Assembly: GCA_028554755.1 (NCBI GenBank)
Contig: JAPTOF010000025.1
Location: 7,117,501-7,181,500 of the forward strand
From: Cordia subcordata
Lineage: Eukaryota > Streptophyta > Magnoliopsida > Boraginales > Cordiaceae
DNA length: 64,000 nt
Direction of reading: 5' to 3'
Both the position numbers and the translations under genes were made by a program. This document shows, piece by piece, positions 23,262-35,235 of this stretch (the stretch's first letter is position 1; every line of letters starts with the position of its first letter). The notes under the pieces are model-generated. The model worked only from the letters and a program-made list of their open reading frames with translations, had not been told where the DNA came from and did no database searches.

Positions 23262-24171
23262 AAAGAGAATTACAAAATAGTGCTTAAAGTGCTTGAAATT
23301 CAAACTCACTGGCATAGTCAGACTCTAGCCCGGCCGTCCATCCTAACACCTCTGAGTCTGGGTTTTCAAATTGGGTTTTTGACCAAGGCCGAACCCCAGG
23401 CCGGTCGACCAGCCTAACGACCGACCTTAATCAGTAAGCTTGGGGACCAAGGTCAGTCGTACCCTCAGTGGACAGACCTCGACTTTACAACCTTAAATGT
23501 CATAGCCGTTTATACCCGTTAGAGCCACTTTTTCTTCCCTAATTTCACCTACCTTGCCCTAACTCTTCAAAATCTCTTTAAATAGACTTTAATAGCATTC
23601 AATACATCATATCTAAGCTTGAAAATCTCTTCATCATCTTTTATTGCTTACGAATCTTGAGCTATAATTTGCTATTCTCTTTAAGCATTCAAGAGCACTT
23701 ATTTACTACACTTGCTTATTGAAGCCTTCTATTATATTTAACAATTATTCCTTAAATCCATTGTTATATACAAACTCAAATAGCTAGGAAATCTTCACAG
23801 ATTAATTTATTGAGCTAAAGAGAGTGTAGAAAAATCCTAAAGAATAGGGACGCTTTGGTGTTCTTTGAAGATTGGCTTTAAAGGGTTGTATTGCTTGGTT
23901 TGTGCTTAACCAAGTATTGAAGAAGTATCCATATTAAATGTGTTGAAGTCCTAAGGGGAGCATCCTTAGGCGGTGGACATAGGCAAGGCTGAACAATCTA
24001 AAAATCATTCGTTGTCTTTTTCCTTATCTCTATGTTTCTTGCTATTATTTATTTCTTGGTGTTTGTGTAATTGCCTAAAAGAATTTGTCAGTATTACTTG
24101 GCAAATTTTTAACTACAAAAATCATTCAATATCTTAATTCACTCCCTCCTCTTAAGATATTTGCCTTAACA
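23262..24171 (+). repeat. 5' LTR of SIRE-like copia #2, truncated at its start
   Basis: Aligns with 39412-40328, including the ATAGCCGTTTATAC promoter-proximal phrase, CTCTTTAAATAG (TATA-like, about 23574), and the last segment CATTCAATATCTTAATTC...CTTAAGATATTT. The end TTAACA corresponds to GACA in the 3' LTR. Missing the first about 460 bp. It is followed at once by mid-gag sequence, with no primer-binding site. Confidence 0.8.
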
Positions 24172-24176
24172 AGTCC

Positions 24177-25260
24177 ATGGCACTTGTTGCATCAAAATAT
24201 ACATCAAGCAAAGATGAAGATAATGATGAGGACTCAGAGTATGAGGAGATTGCACTTCTTGCTTGGAACTTTAAAAAATTCATGAAGTTTAGAAAAATGA
24301 AGAAAGGAACATTTTCCAACAATACCAATTGGAAGAAGAAGGGAAAAGAAATTAAAGAATTCAAGAGGCCAAAGGAAACAAGAAATGACAAGTTGAAGTA
24401 CTTTAATTGTAACAAGCCGGGGCACATAAAAACAAATTGCCCAAAGCTAGCAAATAAGAAGGAAAGCAAAGTACTCAAGGCCACTTAGGACACCTCGGAA
24501 AATGAAGAGGACATGGAAGAGCAACATGAGATAGCCAACTTTTGCCTCATGGCCAATGAGGATAAGGTACAATCTTCACCTTATCCATCTATTTAGTGTT
24601 CATCTAGTGAGAAAGAGGAAAAAAAGTATAGCTTTAATGAACTAAAGGATGCATTTGTTAAATTAAATGATGATTTCTCTTTAGCCTTAGCCAAAAAAAA
24701 AAAAAGCAAATGCATGGAAAATTAAAACTTTCATTTGATGGAAAAGAAATTTTGGAAAAGAAAAATGCTTCTCTCGTTGAGAAAATTAGAATTTTGGAAA
24801 AAAAAATGACTCATATGTCGAAGATTTTGTAAAATTTGAGAAAGAAGTTAAAGAATTGAAAATGAAGAATGAGGATCTAACAGGCATCATTCAAAAATTT
24901 ACAAATGGCAAGGAGAAGTTTGACAAACTCCTTGGATCTCAATAAATGACTTTTGAAAAAAGTGGAATTGGCTACAGGCCAAACATCAACTAAAAATATT
25001 TCACAACCTATTTTGTCAAAGCTTCAACTTCTACCTTCACTTCCTCCACTTCATCAAAGTCAAATATCACTTGTACTTATTGTGAAAAGAAAGGGCATGT
25101 GTCAACACATTGCTACTATAGACATCTTCGAGATAGAGGATCACACGTCCCACATTGGCAAAGACCCAAATGGGTGGTCAAAGCCAAAAATTAATACTAA
25201 CATCAAGGACCCAAAGTGTTAGGGACCCAAACTAAAGAATTGCTCTTAAATTTCATGTGT
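24177..25260 (+). pseudogene. gag: Gag C-terminal part, SIRE-like copia #2
   Basis: Only the second half of Gag remains, and it starts directly after the LTR. ALVASKYTSSKDEDNDEDSEYEE leads to a zinc knuckle at about 24396-24444 in which the first Cys is Tyr (Y-F-N-C-NKPGH-IKTN-C). A long acidic/lysine-rich coiled coil follows, then in another frame a second intact CX2CX4HX4C knuckle (CTYCEKKGHVSTHC, about 25068-25110). Two knuckles around a coiled coil fit the SIRE lineage. Stops near 24487 and 24595 and frameshifts disable it. Confidence 0.75.
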
Positions 25261-25295
25261 GTAGATATGCAATGTAAGCAATACTAGCAAGATGA

Positions 25296-26660
25296 AGTAG
25301 GTATTAGATTGTGGTTTCTCCAAGCACATGACAGAGAATCAATCACTTTTTTATAAGTTGAAGAAAACCAAAGGTGGAGATGTTACCTTTAGAGATAATA
25401 GCAAAGGAAAAATAATTGGCAAAGGTAGTATTGGTAATGAAGATGCTCTTGCTATTCACAATGTATTACTTGTAGAGGGTCTTAAATTCAATTTACTTAG
25501 TATAAGCCAATTATGTGATAAAGGTCATAAAGTAGTATTTCAATCTTCTAATTGCATTTTACATGAATGTGGTAATGATAATGTGTTATTTGTTGCTAGG
25601 AGAAATGAAAATGCGTATACTGTTGAAATTGATCAACTTGTATTTCAACATGTTAAATGCTTATCGGTTGTGCATGATAATGCTTGGTTATGGTATAAAA
25701 GATTAGGACATGCTAGCATAAGCTTATTAAATAATTTGTCAAAACATGATCTTGTTAAAAATTTGCCAAAACTCAAATTTGACAATGATAAAGTTTGTGA
25801 TGCATGTCAACTAGGAAAACAACACAAAACTTCTTTCAAATCCATGAACTAGGTTTCAACAAATAGAGCTTTGCAATTGTTGCATATGGACTTGTTTAGA
25901 CCAATTGATGTGGCAAGCCTAGGTGGTTCTAAATATACCTTTTTTGTTGTGGATGACTACACTAGGTTTACATGTGTCATGTTTCTTGCACATAAAAATG
26001 ATGCTTTCAATGAATTTGCAATATTATATAGAAAAGTCAAAATGAGAAAGGCTATTTTATAACTTGCATTCATAGTGATAATGGCATGAAATATGTGAAC
26101 ACTTTTTTTAGGCATTTTTGTGATGAGCATGACATTGAGCACAACTTTTTGGCCCCTCAAACTCCTCAACAAAATGGGGTAGTAGAGAGAAAAAATAATA
26201 CACTACAAGAAATGGCAAGAACCTTGTTAAAAGAACACAACTTGCCAACATATTTTCGGAGTGAAGCCGTAAACATCACATGTTATGTGCAAAATAGAGT
26301 TTTAATTAGACCCATTTTGCACAAATCTCCATATGAACTTTGGCATGACAAAACCCCTAAAATTTCATACTTCAAAATGTTTGGCTGCAAAATGTTTTAT
26401 CTTGAACACTAAAGATCATTTGAGAAAATTTGATGCAGAATCAGATGAAGGCATATTTTTAAGATATTCCACTAAGAGTAAAGCTTATAGAGTCTATCAT
26501 AAGAGAACTCTTGTTGTGGAAGAATCAATTCATGTCACATTAGATGAGTCTAACTCATTTGAGCCGAGAAAGGAAGTTGATGATGTAGGTTATCTTTTGG
26601 AGAAGACTACACTTGAAAATCTACTTCCAAAAGATAAAGAAATTCTAACAAACTAAGAAG
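25296..26660 (+). pseudogene. pol: Protease and integrase part of pol, SIRE-like copia #2
   Basis: The protease site reads V-L-D-C-G-F-S-K-H-M-T (25301 on), with DSG changed to DCG at 25307-25315. The open part 25328-25852 contains the LLSISQLCDKG block and the HHCC zinc region (RLGHASISLL ... CDACQLGKQ). The integrase core has Asp 1 in LLHMDLF (about 25883), Asp 2 in IHSDNG in a shifted frame (about 26070), and PQQNGVVERKN with the Glu intact (about 26166). A frameshift near 26400 and stops near 25850 and 26062 break it. Confidence 0.85.
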
Positions 26661-26730
26661 ATGTACATCAAAAGGAGGAGTCTTAAGCCAAGAAGGATGA
26701 CCGACAATGCTCAAACGAAAGTAACAGGAG

Positions 26731-28412
26731 ATGAAAGAGAATCATGAAGATTTACCAAAGAGTTGGAATTCATATGAAATCACCCACAAGCAAATCCTTG
26801 GTGATCCATCTCAGGACATAAGAACTAGGCATAACATAAATGCTTTTTGTGAACCTTATGCATTCATTTCTCATATAGAACCTAAAAATGTTAAAGAGGA
26901 TTTACTTGATAAAAATTGGATAATAGCTATACAAGAGACATTAAATAAATTTGCTAAAAATAAAGTTTGGAAATTAGTTGAAAGAACTAGAAACGTTCCA
27001 GTAATTGAAACTAAATGGGTATTTAGAAACAAACTAGAAGAGCCCGATATAGTAACTAGGAACAAAGCCAGATTTGTAGCTCAAGGGTATAATCAAGAAG
27101 AAGGTATTGACTATGATAAGACCTATGCCCTCGTAGCTAGACTTGAATCCATTCGCATGTTACTTATATTTTCCTATTATATGGATTTTAAACATTATCT
27201 AATGGATGTCAAGAGTGCTTTTCTATATGGTTTTAGTGAAGAAAAGTTATACGTTGAACAACCTCCCGATTTTGAAGATCTTTGTTTTCCAAACAATGTT
27301 TTCAAACTAGAAAAGGCTTTATATGGTTTAAAGCAAGCTCCTAGAGCTTGGTGTGAAAGACTAAGTGGATTTCTTGTAGAAAATGGTTTTGAAAGAGGAA
27401 AAATTAACTCCACTTTGTTCATTAAAAGGGAAGTAAATGATATTTTACTTTTACAAATTTATGTGGATGATATAATTTTTTTGTGCCACTAATGTTGCCT
27501 TGGGTAAAAGCTTTCCAAAGTGCATGCATAGGGAGTTCGAAATGAGCATGATGGGAGAATTGACCTTCTTCCTCAGACTCCAAATCAAGCAAACAAAGGA
27601 GCACATCTTCATCAATCAAGCAAAATACACAACGGAAATCATCAAAAAGTTTGGGCTTAAGGATGCCAAAGAGATCTGAACCCCAGTGAGTCCATCAAGA
27701 AAACTAGATAAGGACAAAAAGGGTAAGCCTGTGGATGAAAAAAAGTGTAGAGGTATGATCGGTAGCCTACTCTACTTAATGGCCTCTAGGCCAGATATTA
27801 TGTTTGCTGTGTATTTATATGCTAGATTTCAATCTAATCCTAAGAAGACACATATAGTTGCTGTAAAAAAAATAATTAGATATCTTAAAGGAACTCGTAA
27901 TTTAGGTTTGTGGTATGCAAAAGGAACTTCATTTGTCTTATGTGGCTTTTTTTATGCTGATAATGCCAGATGCAAGGTAGATCGTTAGAGTACTGGTGGA
28001 ACTTCTCAATTTCTAGGACATTCCTTTGTATCTTGGTCATGTAAGAAAACAAAATAGTGTCATAATTTCTACTACAGAAGCTGAATATATTGTTGCAAGT
28101 AGTTGTGTAGCTCAAATTCTATGGATGAAACAAAATTTACTTGATTATGGTTTGCATTATGATCATGCTCCCATTTATTGTAATAATACTAGTGTCATAA
28201 ATCTCACAAAGAACCCTATTCAACATTCTAGAACTAAGTATATTGAAATTAGGCACCATTTCATTAGAGATCATATGCAAAAGGATGACATTGTGCTTGA
28301 ATTTATTGATATGTTGCATCAAGTTGCTGATATTTTTATAAAACCATTACATAAAGATCAATTTTGTAAAATTATGAGAGAAACCAGAGTTAAAAAAAAT
28401 GCTTTTCTTTAA
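26731..28412 (+). pseudogene. pol: Reverse transcriptase and RNase H, SIRE-like copia #2
   Basis: A 253-codon open frame (26731-27492) covers most of the RT: WVFRNKLEEPD, KARFVAQGYNQEEGIDYDKTY, LMDVKSAFLYG, KLEKALYGLKQAPRAW and the catalytic YVDD intact at 27460-27471. A frameshift near 27480 is followed by MMGELTFFLRLQIKQ, then MIGSLLYLMASRPDIMF and YLKGTRNLGLWYAKGT. RNase H in two frames (27686-27988, 28026-28412) has TTEAEYIVAS, NLTKNPIQHSRTKYIEIRHH and ADIFIKPLH. It is the second-best preserved pol in the window. Confidence 0.87.
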
Positions 28413-28812
28413 AAATTTTGCATTATTTGGGCACAAATGGCTTTAAAATGATGATTCAAAAATTTCATTATTTTAAAGCCAAAATGAGAAGCGATCGCCA
28501 GACTTAACCAAGGTGTAACTGGGCTTATATTTTTTCGACTACTGGCTAAGGCCGGTCACCTCCCCAAGCGATGGCCCCTGGATGCGGAGCTTATTGACCA
28601 GGTATGATCAACTAGCCAAACGCCCAAAATGGGAAGTCAACCAAGCAACTTCTATAGTCGGGCAGCTTAAAAGAAGCCCCAAACAAAAAATTTCTCACTT
28701 CTCTCTCTAAATTTCCCAAATCTTCTCCAAACCCTAATCTTCGAACATAGAATCCAACCTCAAAAATTCATTTTTCTCACCATTATCCTTAGTTTTTTCA
28801 TCGAAATCATCA
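28413..28812 (+). other. Spacer between pol and extra ORF, copia #2
   Basis: Non-coding element sequence, with GACCGGTCAC-like words at about 28550 and a pyrimidine-rich run at about 28685-28800. It is split by the Athila-like insertion and continues at 37011. Bases 28808-28812 are the CATCA target duplication. Confidence 0.6.
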
Positions 28813-30565
28813 TGATGTGTTAATTTTGTTTATGCTCATGCATTGTATGTATATACTTGTTTTGAGATATTTTCCGTTTCATTTAGTGTGTTAGTATAGC
28901 ATTTAGGTCATACTTGTGCATATTAGGGTTTCCACATTCATAGTTGCGGTTAGAACTTAAATTCTACACTAATGTGCATTTGTTGTTTGTTTTAAGTGAG
29001 ATTCGGAGAGATGATTGGACTTTGATTGGTGGCATTTAGGAGGTGGATTAAAGCCAAAGGTGTTTGAGACTTAAACAAGGCTTGGAAGAGGCATTTGGAA
29101 GTGGCCGGGCGAATGAAGGAGTGACTAAGGAGAAACCAAACGCAATGGGAGTTAAATTCGGAGCTCATAAGAAAGAAGGACATGGACAAATTTTGGATAT
29201 AGTTTAGGGTGCAAAAGATGGCTTGGGAGATCCCTAGAAGCAATACAAAACCATAGAAAAATGGTGGGCGAATCAGAGCTAAAACGAGCAAGATATGATA
29301 TTTTACCGTCAAGATTGATCAACCTCCTCTGGTCGACTAGCTAGATCAGAATCTAGGCCAATTTAGGCCAGTTGACATAGCCCAAAGCCGGTCGACCGGC
29401 TGGTCCCCCGTCCCTATGCGTTGACAGCTTTTGAGGGGAAAGACAAACCTTTTCACAAACCTATTTGCCTAAACCCCAAATCCACGAAAACCCACCTCAC
29501 ACACTCAATCCAACATCAATTCCATCCATAAACAAGCTTGGATTTGAAGATCAAACAAGTATTTGGAGGGTTTTGGAGCAAGATTTGTAAAGAGCAAGCA
29601 AGGATAATGAGGGAGCTTTACTTTCTTCTCTTTATTCTTTTCTATACTATGTTAGATTAGCTCTAGATTAGAGATTATTGCTATTTTTGTAATGGGTTAA
29701 GGATTTTAACACTTGTCTTGAGATATTGATGATTGTACATACATGCTTTGTTTTTATATTTTTATGGCTCGAAATTGAACATGTCAAGGTGTTTGATGAA
29801 ATGCCTCTTTGAGTTAGCATGTGTAATTTGTGCTTAGATGCTAATAGTAGTGGCCTCACCTTAGCCTTAATCTAAGCTAATGGCATAAGCCCTACTTGCA
29901 ACTACATTTGTGTTGATCAATTGTGTTCTTAATGCCTTTAATATAATAGGTAATCACCTCTAGCATGAAAGATGGCTAAAAAGGCACCGCTATCGCTTGC
30001 TTGACCTAGGGGACCTAATCTCTAGTTTGAAATATAACTAAAAGGTTAGACTCCCTATTAGGATATTAATCAACACCCAAGGGACTTAGAACTAGACCCA
30101 AAAACCACAGCTAGCTAGGAAACACCTATACTTCTAATTGGGCCCAGTTAGGGATAGGGTTACACCGATACTTAGATGTGGTAAGTCGAGTAAATTAAGC
30201 CTGCCATTAGAGTAAACAAACCATCATTAGCCCCAAAACAAGGTTAAGAACCTAAATCCAATCCAAAAGAGGAATTACCCCTAAGTTCTCCCAAACCCTT
30301 GTAGATTCTTACTTCCATAGCTTGTTTATACCACCATTCTCGTTAGTTAGGTTTATTTTCCTTTAGTTTAGATTTAAATTACACTCCAATCAATCCAAAA
30401 ATCCTAAAAAGAGTGGGTAGGGCCACATGTAGCAAGTGTAGGACATACTTTTACTTAGAGCCATACACTGAGATAGCCTCCCAGTAGACAAGACCCTATA
30501 CTTGCACACGTTATACTACCATGACCCATGCACTTTCGGGTAACACTCTTAAAGGTTTATGATCA
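28813..30565 (+). repeat. 5' LTR of the Athila-like element
   Basis: Runs from TGATGTGTTAATTTTG to TTTATGATCA, 1753 bp, aligned along its length with the 3' LTR. Sampled stretches differ at roughly one site in ten. It carries one exact TCGACCGGC word (about 29393). Compared with the 3' LTR it lacks 24 bp containing the CTATTTAAG promoter (site of loss about 29424-29428). Confidence 0.87.
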
Positions 30566-30571
30566 AGTTTT

Positions 30572-30589
30572 TGGTGCTGTTGTAGAGGA
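30572..30589 (+). promoter_or_regulatory. Primer-binding site, decayed, Athila type
   Basis: TGGTGCTGTTGTAGAGGA lies six bases after the LTR. It matches the Athila-type site complementary to the 3' end of tRNA-Asp except at positions where CG or C became T or A, as expected from cytosine deamination. Confidence 0.6.
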
Positions 30590-30864
30590 GGCATGGTTGT
30601 TGGGTTCTTTGTTTTTATGTGTTTTTTTACTAGTCACGTGTTGTATATACGTTTCTTGTTTGTTTATCATGTACATACTTACTTTCATTGTGTGTTGCTT
30701 TTACTTATTTTGATATTACTAGTTCAGTTCACTTCTTTCATTCGTGCTTTATTTTGTGTTTTCCTTAGGATTTTGGTGTTTATTGTAGGTAGTTGCTTGT
30801 TGAATTGAAGTTTCAGGGGTTGAAGTGTGGAAGGAGAATCAGGTTATTTTGCATTCTTGAATAG
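30590..30864 (+). other. Leader of the Athila-like element
   Basis: T-rich untranslated stretch between the primer site and the gag ATG. The short open frames here are hydrophobic only because the DNA is T-rich; no gene. Confidence 0.5.
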
Positions 30865-32350
30865 ATGACTAACTTTAATCCCGATGCTCCACCTAAAGCC
30901 AAGACCTTGAGGCGATTTCTTGAGCTCAACACTTATCAACCTTGCATGCCTATTCAACTACCGATCCTAGGAGATGCGATCTTTAAGATTAGGCCCGAGA
31001 CCTTGCAAATGCTTTCACCATTTTATGGCTATAATAATGAGAATCCCCATGGGCATATAGGTGCATTTCTTGATATATGTTGTACCATTGATTTTAATGA
31101 TGTCTCTTTTGAGAACGTTAAGCTTAGATTGTTTCTTTTCTCTTTAAAAGATAAAGCAAGGCAGTGGTTCAAGTCCTTACCCCATGAGTCTATCACTAGT
31201 TGGGATAAGCTTCAAGTTAAGTTCCTTTATAGATGTTTCCCAATAGCTAGGATAGCTGCTCTAAGGGCAAAAATCATGACATTTGCACTACAAGGATTAG
31301 AGTCCCTTCATGGGTATGGTTTACATGAATTGCTCTAGTTTTTCTACTTAGGCTTGATTTCACTTTATAGGCTAATGGTCAATGCTTCGAGTGGTGGGGG
31401 ATTCTTAGATCTGACACCCGAGAAGGCTTGGTCAAAACTAGAGGTTATGGCAGAGAACTCGTTCTAGAATGCTAATTATGAGAGAGTCAAGAAGGGAACT
31501 AGGAATACCACCCTTAGTAATATGTTTGGGATTAACTCAAATTATGATTTAACTACTGAGATGAAAGCTCTCACTAGAAAGTTTGACCAGTTTATGTCCT
31601 TAGGTACTACATCCACTCATAGGTTTACTTTTAATGCATCTTTTCCTCATCCTCTTAGTCTTGTAGAGGTGTGTGCTTTATGCTCCAAGTTTACCCATAC
31701 CACCATAGCATGCCCTCTAATCCCACAGTTCCTCGAGTTTATATAAGAACACATTCTTGCCAATAAAGGTCATTTATCCACTACTTCTTGCATACCCGAA
31801 CTCGAGTGGCATGATCATTCCAGGATAGTGCAGTCTTACAACAACATAAATTCTTCTTATTCATTCCACAATTATCCTAGTCCATTACTTCCTAGTCCTT
31901 CAGGGTTTCATCAAGTAGTTCTAAGCCTAGGTATCCTAATTTTTCACAGCAGTCATTCTAGTCTACTCTCGTCAGTCTTGCTCTACCTGTCTAGCTTGTA
32001 GTTGATCGTAGGATAGACTTACTTGTTGAGATGATACAAGCCCAACGGCAGATGTTTCAAAGCATGATAGGAGATTTAAAGAATCAAATAGGACATCTTG
32101 CTAAACAAGTTTGCCATAGAGACCCAGGCAAGCTACCTGTTTATCCTGAGCTGAGTCTTAGAGATCCATATAGCACTTCTAGCCCTTCTCTAAGTGATTA
32201 TGCACAGGCTAAGGCCATTATGACCATGAGAAGTAGTAGAGAGACTAGTGTATTGATAGGCCTGAAACGACGTGTATTGATAAAGAGACTAGTGTACCTA
32301 AGGAGAATACTAGAGAGTCTAAAGAGAAAGAGAGAAATCACATTGAAGTG
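30865..32350 (+). pseudogene. gag: Gag of the Athila-like element
   Basis: ATG 30865 opens a 157-codon frame with PILGDAIFKIRPETLQML, then HIGAFLDICCTI and KDKARQWFKSLPHESITSWDKLQVKFL, the retrotransposon gag domain of Athila. A stop at 31336 is followed in related frames by LTPEKAWSKLEVMAENS (about 31411), a pair of cysteines, CALCSKFTHTTIAC (about 31672), which replaces a normal knuckle, and a MIQAQRQMFQSMIGDLKNQIGHLAKQV helix (about 32031-32110). The LRDPY...AIMTMRSS segment ends it. Several stops and frameshifts. Confidence 0.78.
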
Positions 32351-33590
32351 AGAGTTTATCCACTGTGTAGAAAAAGGAACCAGTTTGTTGAATCTTATGA
32401 TGCCACTCCTAGAGTTCCTTTTCCCTTCACTTTAAAGAGGCCCAAGAAAGTTGAGGATGATAAAGAATCAAGGATTTTAGAGCTTCTTAAGGATATCAAT
32501 GTTACTTTACCTTTAGTTGATGCAATTAAAAAGATACTGGCTTATACCAAATTCTTTAGAGATCTATGCATTAGGAAAAAGTAAACCACCTGCGTACCTG
32601 AGAAGGTGAAGCTTGAGGGTTAGTAACATTTGCACCATAGGTGTTCTACCTAAACTTAGTGATCCTAGAGCCTTTACCATCTCTTATGCTATTAATGATC
32701 ACCCAGTAGCACATGCCTTGCTTGATTTAGGTTCTAGTGTCAATCTTATTCCTTTTTCATTGTATAAACATTTGTTCAAGCCTATTTGTATGGTTTTACA
32801 GTTGGCTGATAGGAGTAAGAGAAGACCTCGAGGGATAGTTGAAGATGTCACAGTTAAAGTTGGAAAATTTTACTATCCTGTGGATTTCATTATTCTAGAC
32901 ATGCATCCAGGTAATAACACTAGGAATGTGACACCTATCCTTTAAGGGAGATCATTTTTAGCGATTGTCGATGCAGTGATTCATTGCAGGACAAAAATCA
33001 TTGAGCTCACATTTGGGAATTTAAAGGCAAAGGTTAAGGCTGTTGAGTCTGCTACTAAGGATAGAGCAGGTGATGAGAAGAATTGTTTCTTTGTAAAGTC
33101 TGTTGCCTTTAGCAATGATGATTCCCATGATTCTTTCTTGTCCTTAGAAGACAGAGCTGTGCTTGACATGATCATCAAGCAGTTGAATTTGGAGGCTTTT
33201 ACTGATACTCACTTAGAAAGTGATGTGCTTTCCTTAGTAGATACTCCTGATTCCCATGTCGAGGAGTCGTTCGATTCACTCTTAGCCCCGAGTAATATTG
33301 GAAAGCTTGATGAGATTATTTCTCTAGTTAACTCTGGCATCTCTCTTTCTAAATTGAGCACCTCTTCCATTTTTTCATCTACTCTTAGATTTAGTAAGAC
33401 CATTGCCATATATCATTCCCTAATTGAGAGTAGTCCCGAGCTTTCACCAATTATGTTTCCTACTCTTTCAGAATCCTTATCTATGCCCACTATTCTCGAG
33501 CATATAGAGGATAATGCTTCATTTTCTCCTTGGATTTTGGTAGAGTTTAGGTTAACTACTAAGAAGTTGAATTTAAGAGAAGAAATCTAA
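32351..33590 (+). pseudogene. Aspartic protease and C-terminal tail, Athila-like element
   Basis: The Gag-protease linker is clear: RVPFPFTLKRPKKVEDDKE and ILELLKDINVTLPLVDAIKK (about 32415-32530). The protease frame 32613-32945 has ALLDLGSSVNLIPFSLY (catalytic site D-L-G at 32724-32732), QLADRSKRRPRGIVEDVTVKV and YPVDFIILDM, ending at a stop where GRSFL continues. A 204-codon open frame (32976-33590) follows. Its Ser/Leu-rich tail is not RT and is unlike the usual pre-RT block. Proteolysis of Gag would be its role. Confidence 0.75.
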
Positions 33591-35235
33591 GTGTTCGACC
33601 CAGGTATGGAAGAGTGTGCTGTTGCATCATTTGTTACAACCTACCCTATGAGATGCACATTTTTTTATCCATTTCTTTGATCTGAGAATGCCTAGCATGA
33701 TCCTATGTACACATTATTAGGGCATAAGCTTAGATCTTCGGATGTGTGATGTTGATTGCATTTTTCATTTGTTGCATCTATTTACTACTTTTTTGTGCTA
33801 ATTTGCTTATCTGGCTGTACCTGCCCAAGTATTTTAAGCATTATAGGCCCTAACATTACCGCCTGGCTGGAGGCGTAAAATCCAGCACTACTAGGAGGCA
33901 ACCTAGATATTTTGATAGTTATAGTTTGATTAATGAATTCTTTACTTTTGCTTTTTTTAGCACATTTTGTTTTTCATTACTTTTCTTTTCATTTTTGTTT
34001 CCCTTATGATCGTTGCTTTCCACATATAAAGCCTTGTCATTTACACTTGCCATTGTGAGCTTTTAATGTTGTGTTTGTTGATTTCTTTTGTGACTGTTGC
34101 TTTTCACACATAAAGCCTTGTCATTTACACTTGTCATTGTGAGCTTTTAATGTTTTGTTTGTTGATTTCTTTCGTAGATCTTTTGAGTTGAGTGGAAATT
34201 GGGTGCAAAGGAAGTTAATGGACACAATCATCAAAACATGGCATGCGTAGCTTAATGCTAACACAAGGTTGTATCTGTCCACCTTCCACTTGTCCTCTCT
34301 TATATACCCCATCTCTACCACCCTTACGTGATTTATGGCCTTATTTTATTTGCTTGAGGACAAGCAAAGTTTAGGTTTGGGGGTGGGTGATTGGAGTGTT
34401 GGCTCTTGTGATTGATTTAACTAAGTTGTAAAGCTAAGTTTGTATTGTAGGAAGTAAATGGATTGGAGGGAGATTTGAGACTTGGAGGAGATGCCTGTTG
34501 AAAGCTGTAGAGAGTGAGCACTTTTAAGAATGGACCTTATAGCTACTTCTTGGATTGGTTGGAAGAAGAGTTTGAAAAACAGGTCTTGATACTTCGTGCC
34601 CCTTCCTTGATTGGTTCTCTTTCATATGCCTTAGCCTTTCTTTTTCCTTTTTTTTTTTGGCTCATGTTATAAAAGTATGAAAAATTCAAAAAAAAAAAGT
34701 CGAGAAAAGGCAAAAGCTTCAAAAAAGAAAAAAAATGAATGAGAAAAAGCTAAAGGCACCAAAAATACGCAAAAGTGAAGTTTATTGCATAAGTGGTTAA
34801 GTGACACAATGTCAACTTAGAACAAGTTATCGTTTCGTACTTTTGTTGTGTTGTAAATAAGGTTCTTTACGTCATTTTATGAGCTATTGTTTTTGTACAT
34901 TCTTTCTCTCCTTGTCTTTGAGGCTTTGTGCATATTAGGGAGGCCTTGTTAGTTGAGGGGGCAAAAAGTATCAACATCCCGCGAGTGTGTGTAAGAATCC
35001 CGGACTTGTAGTGATTAGTGCTACTTGGGAACTTCTCAGAGGTGCGAGACCCCTTGTGAGTAAGGGGAGGATCTAAAGAGGCTTGAAAACATCTCTACAA
35101 AAGCAACGACCCCGTCATACTCCTTAGACTCTTCTTGATAGCAAATCAATCCTCTAGGAAACTCTCTCTACCAACCTTGAAATAGACTTAGGTTTAGGCT
35201 TACTTGAGGACAACCAAGGAGAAGGTTTGGGGTGT
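33591..35235 (+). other. Non-coding 3' internal region of the Athila-like element
   Basis: This is where RT, RNase H and integrase would lie in a full element. No such motif is seen on either strand. It holds the CTGGCTGGAGGCG segment (about 33862), an 84-bp tandem duplication, the GAGGACAAGCAAAG...TTTGGGGGTGGG tract (about 34357-34386), A-rich runs (about 34680-34760), and the AAGGAGAAGGTTTGGGGTG purine tract that abuts the 3' LTR. Confidence 0.65.
34012..34177 (+). repeat. 84-bp tandem duplication, two units
   Basis: The GTTGCTTT...ATAAAGCCTTGTCATTTACACTTG phrase through TTGTTTGTTGATTTCTTT occurs twice with a period of 84 bp (starts 34012 and 34096) and few differences. Confidence 0.85.

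Noticed and set aside
28992..29312. 106-codon minus frame, with an 80-codon relative at 35471-35713
   Set aside because: Both are the same position in the two Athila-like LTRs read backwards; shared openness reflects LTR identity, not a gene.
30528..30808. Two hydrophobic frames that look like membrane peptides
   Set aside because: They overlap the LTR end, primer site and T-rich leader; hydrophobicity comes from T-rich codons.
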